Source of the DNA: a bacterium
GTDB lineage: Bacteria; Desulfobacterota; Anaeroferrophillalia; Anaeroferrophillales; Tharpellaceae
NCBI GenBank assembly: GCA_029935295.1
Contig: JAOZKP010000203.1
Coordinates: forward strand, 1 to 5,298
DNA: 5,298 bases
Reading direction: 5' to 3'
Position 1 is the stretch's first letter, and each line of letters begins with the position of its first letter. The notes below the pieces were generated by a model. It was given only the letters and a program-made list of their open reading frames with translations. It did no database searches and had not been told where the DNA came from. The position numbers were made by a program, and so were the translations under genes. Positions 1 through 5,298 of the stretch are shown piece after piece.

Positions 1-351
1 GCCGGCACCGTAGACCGCAACAAATTGATTCCTCACATACCATTTTCCAGAAACAGAATCAAAAAGGGCGGCATCGATAATCCCGTCGCCGTCATAGTCG
101 CCCGGCACCGGAATCCACTCTTGCAGGCCATAGATAAAGACCCCGATGCCGTCCAGATACCATTTGGCCCGACCATCCGGGCGGGTCAGGTCGACGACCG
201 CCAGATCGGTGGCCCCATCACCATCATAGTCACCGGGAACCGGCAGACAATCAGTCGTACCATAGGTAGGCGCCAACTGGTTCCTGATATACCACTTGCT
301 GTTATCAGGATTAAAGAGAGCGATATCGTGGCTGCCGTCGCCGTTGAAGTC
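1..351 (-). repeat. Propeller three-blade unit A-B-C (C cut by window edge) in the downstream gene
   Basis: Blade A lies at 351-232, B at 231-100 and part of C at 99-1. The segment aligns without gaps to 4605-4255 at a constant offset of 4254, and the first 30 bases from the left edge are identical to 4255-4284. My hand count gives about 67 mismatches in 351 bases (about 81% identity). Blades B and C are about 85% identical at the DNA level and 70 of 77 residues match; blade A is about 72% at the DNA level and 25 of 40 residues match. Confidence 0.9.
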
Positions 352-3300
352 TACGGATGGTATTGACGGAAGTGCGATATACTCGTAAACCCCCATATCA
401 ACTTCGACATCCTGGGGTCTGGAGATGCCATCCAGATCGACAACCGGAGCCCCGGTGGAGCTGCCCGTATCAATACAATCTGAATTAAAGGCCAGATGAT
501 AGTTGCCACTTATCCAGAAATCGTCAGCCGCATCTGCCGGTGTACCGTTATCATCCCAGTGCCCCGGAGCAGCAAATCCGGGATCAAGATCGATATTGCC
601 GACACCGGTATAACCTCCCTGGATATCAGAATACGTAACAATAGGGGTGGTACCGGATAGGTTATATAATTCATTTCCATTTTCCCAGAAAATTGAGTTT
701 TTAATCTCTGCAGAGTAATTCCACATGTAAATTCCATAGCCATTCCGGTTGTTTGAGAATGTACAGTTGGTAAACATTGTGGCGCAGGACTCGATCCAGA
801 TTACTCCAGAAGAAGATCCGCCACGATTACCGATAAAGAGACAATTAGTAAAACTTGAGGCATCATTTTGACCCGTAAAAGCTCCACCTCGAAATTGTCC
901 GTAATTGGCTTCAAAAATACATTCACTGATCTCAGCATGAGGGATTATTCCACTCAAAAGAGGATCATTCGAATAATTGCCGCTGTAAATGGCGCCACCC
1001 ATACCAGATCCATTATTTGCAGTATTGTCCCGAAAAATACAATGGCTGATCCTAGGCGAAGCGGTTTCATTGTAGATGGCTCCCCCATATGTACCAACAT
1101 CAACATCACGCCCGCCGGTAACTAGAAAGCCGTCAATGGTGCCATCAGCGGTAATATGGAAGCAGTGGCCCAGTTCCTGGCCGTCGATAATGGTGCTGCC
1201 ATCCTGCCAGGAGCTGCATTCGCCACCAATCCCGGTAAAAGAACCGTAAATAATGACTGCCTTGTCAATCTCAAGGGCCTCATCCAGCAAGTAGGTACCG
1301 TTTTTGACCCAGACATCCTCACCAGCCGCAGCTACTTCGATAGCTTCGGCAATGGTTTTAAAGGCAGTTGCCCAACTGGTCCCATCGCCGGAGCTGACCA
1401 CTTCAGCATCCACATGCCAGGGACCATTATAGATGATGCCGTCATACTCGCAGGCTCCCATGTCGTAACCGTAGATTTGAGGACGCTCGATGCCGTAAAG
1501 ATCATCAAGCGGGGCTCCGGCAGCGGTTCCGGCGTCTATACAAACCGACCCCAATCGTAGACGATAATCGCCTCCGGCAGCATCGCTAAACAGAGGGTTG
1601 TAGCGGATGTTGCCATTGCCGTCAGGAGTTGTACCTCCGGCCCCGTAGCCATCCTGATCCACATCACTGTGAGTAATCGTAATGACAGCCCCACTCATTA
1701 GACAAATCTGCTCATCTTCATTGCCCCAAAGGATACAATTTTTCAGGATTGTGGGAGTGGTGGCGTAGTTGCCAGCAAAACCGCCGCCAAAGCCATGGTT
1801 ATTGACAATCGTACAGTTGGTAATCGGCGTGGTACAGTTGTAACTTTGAATGCCGCTGCCGCCCATTTCGTACGACAACTGGCCAATTAGTAAATTGTCA
1901 CTAATTAAACAATTAGTTATGGTGGTGTTGCAGGATCTATTATAAATGCCGCCGCCCTCTTTGGCTTCGTTGTCACTGACCACACAGCGTTCGATGACCG
2001 GAGCGCTGTCCAGACTGCCTTCCGTATAAATGCCACCACCATTGCGCCCTGCCACATTATCAGTGACTAGGCAGTCTACCACCACAATCCCACCGCCACG
2101 TAGATACATCCCGCCGCCTTCAAAGGTTGAAGTATTGTTACAAATCAGGCAGTCACTGATGCTGCAAGAATCGACGTAATAATAAACATGAATGCCACCG
2201 CCGTAGCCAGTATCTGTGTTGCCGGTTACCGTACAGTTGGCAATGGCGGCATGGACCTCCGGCCCATCACTGGTCGCTGAAACATAGATACCCCCTCCGG
2301 TATAGGAACCATAGCCGTCGGTAATGGTAAAACCGTCGATGGTAGCGTTGGCGGAGATCTCCACGCAGGTAAAGCCGTTATTACCTTGGATAGTGGCAGG
2401 TGCGTTCCGCCAGTCCCGATCTGACCAGTCAGGGTTATAGATATCATCGGGAAAACCGCCGTATATCTCTACGGCCTTGTTGACCTGGATGGTTCCGGTA
2501 AGGTTGTAAGTACCTTCCCGAACCCAGAGAGAAGCTCCGTCGAGAACGTTACTGCTGGCAATGGCGGCACCGATACTGGTGAAAGCATTATTCCAGCTGG
2601 ATCCGTCACCCGTGCCGATGGCGGTTGCATCAACATAAAAAATGGCTGCCAGACTTCTACCGCTCAAAGGGATTTCCAATTCCGGGTTGGCACCACAGTT
2701 TGAGGACATTGTTAGAGTAGTAGCCAGATCGCCGGTTATCTGCGGCGTAAAAGAGATGGTTAACTGTTGTGATTCTCCCGGCAGCAGAGTCAAGGGCAGG
2801 CTTATCCCTGAATAGGTGAAGTTATCCGGATCACCCAGGGTGACGGCTGTAATTTGCAGATTTTCTACTCCGACATTAGTGAAGGTCAGCGCCTCATCAC
2901 GCTGCTCGCCGTTCACCAGTTGGGCAAAATCAATCTCGGCCGGGGTCGGCATGATGATGGGAATATCCGGTCCCCAGGCGATGCCGGCCCCGGTGGGCAT
3001 CGCCAGCCCGGGGAAATCGACATCGTGAGCCGCCTGTCGGTTACCGTACCAGTCAAATGCATGGGCTTTATTGGTGCCGATCCAGTAGTATTGCAGATAG
3101 ATGTAGTTGCTGTCGGCACTCAAGGCGGTTAAGCTATGGTTGGGATAGAGCTCGATGTTGAATTCTCTTTCCAGGTCACCGGAGGTGTCATAGATACGAA
3201 CAGTTCTCGCATCACTAACCGCAATCCAACCATTAACATACTGCATATGGTCAGGGTAGAAGGTGGGCGAGAGATCCCATTGCTCGGCAAAAGATCCACT

Positions 3301-3744
3301 GGAATATAATTCAATCCTGAACGGGTTAGAATCAAGATAGTGTTTATAGCGTCCCAGATAGGTGGTGTTTCCGTTAATGGCAATGCCGCCACAGTAGCCC
3401 CATTCTGTAGCATTGATGGGAAACAAAGCACCGGTGCCGCCGGGGCGGAAGGGTTCGGCAGTCACATAATCGTATTCATAGTCGTGGGAAGTCCAGGCAG
3501 TGTAACCATCAGTGGTAAAACTTCTGTATCCTTGGGCAGATTCCGGATAGCTGGTAAGTGGAAAAGACTCCTGTAAAACGCCATCCATGCTGTAGCATTC
3601 TACGGTTTCATCTACCAGAAAATAGAAGCACTGGCGGGCCTGGACCCAGGAGGTCATTGAGATCAGGATCAAGCAGGCAATAATGAGCAGCCTGACGATA
3701 GTGTTGGTTGTCATTGCCAAGAAATATTGCCTAGGTTGCTTCAT
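1..3744 (-). CDS. Large secreted double beta-helix protein with C-terminal propeller, 3' end missing
   Basis: The start is the ATG at 3744-3742, seven bases downstream of AAGGAG. The frame is then open for 1248 codons to the left edge. Residues 1-36 are a Sec signal peptide with a likely cut after VQA. Residues 37-263 look like a propeller, with recurring strands such as ECYSMDGVLQESF, IELYSSGSFAEQW and VRIYDTSGDLEREF. Residues 266-363 match the choice-of-anchor D / ASPM-SPD-2-Hydin type (PAEIDFAQLVNGEQ, LTFTNVG, LLPGESQQLTISFTP). Residues 366-767 and 776-1122 are two right-handed beta-helix modules, each starting VDA...GDG[ST]SW and ending with a choice-of-anchor Q motif (CID[AT]G, GAP, RPQ, DMG, EY). 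Residues 1132-1248 are blades A, B and part of C of the propeller also found in the upstream gene. By analogy with that gene, about 149 more residues may lie off the window (inference). No active-site motif is recognised; adhesin or surface-structural roles are plausible. Confidence 0.9.
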   Translation of the reverse strand, partial: MKQPRQYFLAMTTNTIVRLLIIACLILISMTSWVQARQCFYFLVDETVECYSMDGVLQESFPLTSYPESAQGYRSFTTDGYTAWTSHDYEYDYVTAEPFRPGGTGALFPINATEWGYCGGIAINGNTTYLGRYKHYLDSNPFRIELYSSGSFAEQWDLSPTFYPDHMQYVNGWIAVSDARTVRIYDTSGDLEREFNIELYPNHSLTALSADSNYIYLQYYWIGTNKAHAFDWYGNRQAAHDVDFPGLAMPTGAGIAWGPDIPIIMPTPAEIDFAQLVNGEQRDEALTFTNVGVENLQITAVTLGDPDNFTYSGISLPLTLLPGESQQLTISFTPQITGDLATTLTMSSNCGANPELEIPLSGRSLAAIFYVDATAIGTGDGSSWNNAFTSIGAAIASSNVLDGASLWVREGTYNLTGTIQVNKAVEIYGGFPDDIYNPDWSDRDWRNAPATIQGNNGFTCVEISANATIDGFTITDGYGSYTGGGIYVSATSDGPEVHAAIANCTVTGNTDTGYGGGIHVYYYVDSCSISDCLICNNTSTFEGGGMYLRGGGIVVVDCLVTDNVAGRNGGGIYTEGSLDSAPVIERCVVSDNEAKEGGGIYNRSCNTTITNCLISDNLLIGQLSYEMGGSGIQSYNCTTPITNCTIVNNHGFGGGFAGNYATTPTILKNCILWGNEDEQICLMSGAVITITHSDVDQDGYGAGGTTPDGNGNIRYNPLFSDAAGGDYRLRLGSVCIDAGTAAGAPLDDLYGIERPQIYGYDMGACEYDGIIYNGPWHVDAEVVSSGDGTSWATAFKTIAEAIEVAAAGEDVWVKNGTYLLDEALEIDKAVIIYGSFTGIGGECSSWQDGSTIIDGQELGHCFHITADGTIDGFLVTGGRDVDVGTYGGAIYNETASPRISHCIFRDNTANNGSGMGGAIYSGNYSNDPLLSGIIPHAEISECIFEANYGQFRGGAFTGQNDASSFTNCLFIGNRGGSSSGVIWIESCATMFTNCTFSNNRNGYGIYMWNYSAEIKNSIFWENGNELYNLSGTTPIVTYSDIQGGYTGVGNIDLDPGFAAPGHWDDNGTPADAADDFWISGNYHLAFNSDCIDTGSSTGAPVVDLDGISRPQDVEVDMGVYEYIALPSIPSVDFNGDGSHDIALFNPDNSKWYIRNQLAPTYGTTDCLPVPGDYDGDGATDLAVVDLTRPDGRAKWYLDGIGVFIYGLQEWIPVPGDYDGDGIIDAALFDSVSGKWYVRNQFVAVYGAG
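379..1419 (-). repeat. Beta-helix module 2 with choice-of-anchor Q cap
   Basis: These are residues 776-1122 of the downstream protein. The opening WHVDAEVVSSGDGTSW and the later KNGTYLL and VIIYGSF parallel module 1, showing an ancient duplication. The coils carry GGAIY, GGAF and CIFRDN-type elements: F-x-x-N occurs at residues 904-907, 944-947, 970-973, 996-999 and 1019-1022. The cysteines before them are at 902, 942, 968 and 994, with Ser at 1017. The cap at residues 1090-1122 reads CIDTG, GAP, RPQ, DMGVYEY. GGA[IF] plus FxxN is the signature of chlamydial polymorphic membrane protein repeats. Confidence 0.82.
1444..2649 (-). repeat. Beta-helix module 1 with choice-of-anchor Q cap
   Basis: These are residues 366-767 of the downstream protein. 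The module opens with FYVDATAIGTGDGSSW and contains EGTYNL and VEIYGGF, as in many secreted beta-helix proteins. Successive coils carry GGGI[YH] or a variant, plus C-x-[VIL]-x-x-N. The coil cysteines are at residues 504, 532, 558, 587, 612, 644 and 670, a spacing of 25-32. It ends with the motif at residues 735-767: CIDAG, GAP, RPQ, DMGACEY. The architecture resembles chlamydial Pmp-type and pectate-lyase-like helices, without recognisable catalytic residues. Confidence 0.82.
3637..3744 (-). other. Sec signal peptide of the double beta-helix protein
   Basis: Residues 1-36 have a basic n-region (K2, R5, R18), a hydrophobic core LLIIACLILISM at residues 19-30, and a small-residue cut site VQA before R37. 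The n-region is long at 18 residues. Starting at Met11 would give a more typical length, but Met11 has no Shine-Dalgarno sequence whereas Met1 has a well-spaced one. Export across the inner membrane is well supported; the final location (outer membrane, surface or medium) is not shown by this sequence. Confidence 0.85.
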
Positions 3745-3804
3745 GGCTGGTCTCCTTTATAATGATGATTAGCCTACTCAAATTAATCCCCCGAGGTATG
3801 CCGG
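3745..3804 (-). other. 60-base intergenic spacer between the two genes
   Basis: This is the only non-coding stretch in the window. It contains the ribosome site of the downstream gene. There is no GC-rich hairpin followed by a T-run and no well-formed -35/-10 pair. The simplest reading is that both genes are co-transcribed, with the second translated from its own ribosome site. Confidence 0.6.
3752..3757 (-). promoter_or_regulatory. Shine-Dalgarno site AAGGAG for the double beta-helix gene
   Basis: AAGGAG on the minus strand lies seven bases from the ATG at 3744. This is a strong, optimally spaced site. It fixes the start at Met1 rather than at the in-frame Met11, which has no comparable purine run. 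Confidence 0.85.
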
Positions 3805-5298
3805 CTACCACACCGCACTGCCCCCCGACGCTTGGCTGATGGCATTTCGTGTAGCCAGATTAGAAGACAGAGGAATCATGTTGCCATTGCCATAGGACCA
3901 GATACCAACATTACGGCAGTACCACTTGCCTGAAGTCTGGTAGAAAAGACAGGGATCGGCATCGCCGTCGCCGTCGTAATCACCGGGAACAGGAATAGTA
4001 TCGGCCACGGCACCGTAAATAAAGACCGCCTGGTCGCGAATATACCACTTGGCCATGCCGTCTGGGCGAGAGGTGTCGATAACTGCGAGGTCAGTCGCTC
4101 CATCGCCATCGTAGTCGGCAGGTACCGGAATGCAGTCGGCCATGCCGTAAGTGTAGGTACCGATATCCTTGATGTACCATTTGTTGGTATCGGGATAGAA
4201 GACGGCTATGTCAGTAATACCATCACCATCGTAATCACCGGGCACCGGGATACCGCCGGCACCGTAGACCGCAACAAATTGATTTCTCACATACCATTTG
4301 CCGGTTACCGGATCGAAAAGGGCGGCATCGGTGATGCCGTCGCCGTTATAATCACCCGGCACCGGAATCCACTCCTGGAGGCCATAGATAAAAACCCCAA
4401 CAGCATCCAGGTACCATTTAGCCCTGCCATCCGGCCGGGTCAGGTCAACCACCGCCAGATCAGTGGCCCCGTCACCATTGTAATCACCGGGAATGGGAAT
4501 ACACTCGCTTGTCCCATAGATGAAATTGGAATGATCCTTGATATACCACTTGCTGTTATCAGGATAAAAAAGAGCGACATCATGGGTACCGTCATTATTG
4601 AAATCAACAGCTTTGGCTGTCGTCCAAGGGGGCAGAGAGAAGTCATCAATCCAAGCCGTATCAGCACCGGAGGAACCACTGCTGTCTTTCGTGTATTTCC
4701 AAGTGAAAGTGTGTACTCCTTCGGGAACGGTAAAGGTTGTTTTACCGTAATCTACTACCCCGGACCATCCCCCTAGAAATTGACCATCAATATAAAACTC
4801 AAGAAAATCATAGCCTTCTTCGGAGTCCACGGCAAACCAGAAGCTTACCTGTCCCGAACCGGTTTGCAGGGTGGTTTCCAGTACCGCTACCTGATTATCA
4901 TCGATAGCCGGACTCTGAGCGGCATAAGTGCCTTGATAGGGGTTGGTGCCGGTTGCTTGCCAGAGACCGTCACCGGACGTTGTCCAGGGTAGAACGCTGA
5001 AATCACCGGTTTCAAAATCATCCACCAGCTCCCCATAACTAGGATAAATTTCAAAAAGATAGGCTTTCCCAAAATAAGAGTCGCCGACCAGGGCAACATT
5101 GCCATCCAGGGAAAGCCCATAAGCAAAATAGCTGGAGATTTCAGATGGTACGAGGAGATCGATCTGGTTCCAGGTATCGTCATCCCGTAGGAAAACACAG
5201 GCTAAACCGGATGTATCATCATCATCGAACGCAGCGCCGATCAGGGCCAGATCACCATCTAGAGAAACCGATTGACCAAAGTATTCTACTCCGCTGCC
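3805..5298 (-). CDS. Secreted FG-GAP / MAM-like / VCBS-type propeller protein, 5' end missing
   Basis: The frame is open from the right edge to a TAG stop at 3807-3805, giving 497 visible residues with the N-terminus off the window. Residues 1-90 hold two FG-GAP_2-type blades, seen as YFGQSVSLDGDLALIGA and AYGLSLDGNVALVGDSYFG. Residues 92-226 form a jelly-roll domain that opens with DDFETGDFS and closes with ADTAWIDDFSLPPW; this style is common in secreted multidomain proteins and resembles MAM or carbohydrate-binding folds. Residues 232-479 are six blades of 39-45 residues. Each begins D-[FY]-[ND]-x-D-G-x-x-D, a calcium-loop type motif of FG-GAP/VCBS propellers, and most end IPVPG or IPIPG. 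An 18-residue tail follows, with no PEP-CTERM, LPXTG or recognisable type IX sorting domain. No catalytic motif is visible. The likely role is extracellular binding or structure. It probably shares a transcript with the next gene. Domain calls are from pattern recognition, not profile search. Confidence 0.9.
   Translation of the reverse strand, partial: GSGVEYFGQSVSLDGDLALIGAAFDDDDTSGLACVFLRDDDTWNQIDLLVPSEISSYFAYGLSLDGNVALVGDSYFGKAYLFEIYPSYGELVDDFETGDFSVLPWTTSGDGLWQATGTNPYQGTYAAQSPAIDDNQVAVLETTLQTGSGQVSFWFAVDSEEGYDFLEFYIDGQFLGGWSGVVDYGKTTFTVPEGVHTFTWKYTKDSSGSSGADTAWIDDFSLPPWTTAKAVDFNNDGTHDVALFYPDNSKWYIKDHSNFIYGTSECIPIPGDYNGDGATDLAVVDLTRPDGRAKWYLDAVGVFIYGLQEWIPVPGDYNGDGITDAALFDPVTGKWYVRNQFVAVYGAGGIPVPGDYDGDGITDIAVFYPDTNKWYIKDIGTYTYGMADCIPVPADYDGDGATDLAVIDTSRPDGMAKWYIRDQAVFIYGAVADTIPVPGDYDGDGDADPCLFYQTSGKWYCRNVGIWSYGNGNMIPLSSNLATRNAISQASGGSAVW
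3862..4236 (-). repeat. Propeller three-blade unit A'-B'-C', copy 2 in the upstream gene
   Basis: A' lies at 4236-4117 (DYDGDGITDIAVFYPD, then DCIPVPA), B' at 4116-3982 (SRPDGMAKWY insert) and C' at 3981-3862 (SGKWYCRN). The order and blade-specific signatures match copy 1. C' is the most diverged: its loop reads DYDGDGDADP and it has gained two Cys residues. Together with copy 1 this makes six blades, enough for a closed propeller, followed by a short tail. Confidence 0.82.
4237..4605 (-). repeat. Propeller three-blade unit A-B-C, copy 1 in the upstream gene
   Basis: Three blades are seen on the minus strand: A at 4605-4486 (40 residues), B at 4485-4354 (44) and C at 4353-4237 (39). A carries the pattern F-Y-P-D-x-x-K-W-Y-I-K-D and a lone Cys in its closing ECIPIPG. 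B has the longer loop TRPDGRAKWY. C has GKWY and RNQFVAVYGAG. Each starts with DxNxDG. The same order and blade-specific signatures recur immediately afterwards and in the next gene, so the three blades behave as one duplicated unit. Confidence 0.85.

Noticed and set aside
1..351. Diversity-generating retroelement template/variable pair with 4255-4605
   Set aside because: Mismatches are of all types, largely at synonymous positions, and are not restricted to adenines. No reverse transcriptase is present in the window.
3673..3687. Lipobox-like LIIAC at residues 20-24 of the downstream protein
   Set aside because: The Cys sits inside the hydrophobic core with six more hydrophobic residues after it, and a good signal peptidase I site (VQA) follows at residue 36. 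A lipoprotein cut is unlikely.
3752..3783. Possible promoter TTGAGT...TATAAA in the intergenic spacer
   Set aside because: The spacing is only about 14 bases, and the TATAAA overlaps the ribosome site so that the transcript would start at or past it. It is more likely a chance AT-rich run.
3767..3788. Inverted repeat GATTA/TAATC as a terminator
   Set aside because: The stem is only five AT-rich base pairs with a 12-base loop and no T-run follows, so it is too weak to call.
3982..4490. Short GC-rich motif (around CACCATCGTAATCACCGG) recurring every 117-135 bases, suggestive of a CRISPR-like or REP array
   Set aside because: Each occurrence encodes the PGDYxGDG loop at a blade junction, in frame. 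The spacing equals the blade length and the intervening sequence is itself homologous coding sequence.
25..4776. Two plus-strand open frames (25-366 and 4279-4776) whose translations resemble each other, as if a conserved antisense gene pair
   Set aside because: They lie exactly opposite the duplicated propeller coding sequence, so their similarity is a mirror of the real repeat. The differences between copies fit conservation of the minus-strand protein, and no ribosome site or domain supports the plus-strand frames.
5023..5025. In-frame GTG at 5025 as the start of the upstream gene
   Set aside because: The frame stays open to the window edge and the codons before it encode recognisable FG-GAP blades. 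The purine run nearby is only three bases from the GTG, and starting there would leave no signal peptide.

Overview
The window holds two large, incomplete protein-coding genes. Both are on the minus strand and lie head to tail, separated by 60 bases, so transcription runs from high to low coordinates. The upstream gene (5298 to 3805) has its stop codon in the window but no start. The downstream gene (3744 to 1) has a clear start with a Shine-Dalgarno sequence but no stop, and is open for 1248 codons. Nearly every base is coding. I see no RNA gene, mobile element, CRISPR array or convincing promoter or terminator.

Both products look like secreted, multidomain beta-rich surface proteins. The upstream protein shows, in order: two FG-GAP blades, a MAM-like jelly-roll domain, and a C-terminal propeller of six DxDxDG blades built as two copies of a three-blade unit (A-B-C). 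The downstream protein shows: a Sec signal peptide, an N-terminal propeller-like domain, a choice-of-anchor D (ASPM/SPD-2/Hydin-like) Ig-type domain, two successive right-handed beta-helix modules each closed by a choice-of-anchor Q motif, and then the same A-B-C propeller unit, which runs off the left edge.

The main observation is that these neighbours have unrelated N-terminal parts but a near-identical C-terminal propeller. Positions 1-351 match 4255-4605 without a gap, at about 81% nucleotide identity by hand count. The locus therefore looks like a family of modular surface proteins that exchange front ends on a common rear module. No catalytic residues are recognisable; adhesion, carbohydrate or matrix binding, or a structural role is more plausible than enzymatic activity, but this is inference.

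The source is bacterial: there is an AAGGAG ribosome site and a Sec-type signal peptide. The sampled segments range from about 39% to 56% GC. Chlamydial Pmp-like beta-helix repeats and FG-GAP/VCBS repeats of this style are common in uncultured Gram-negative-type lineages such as the PVC group, Cloacimonadota and related candidate phyla, and some deltaproteobacteria. The sequence alone does not settle the phylum.
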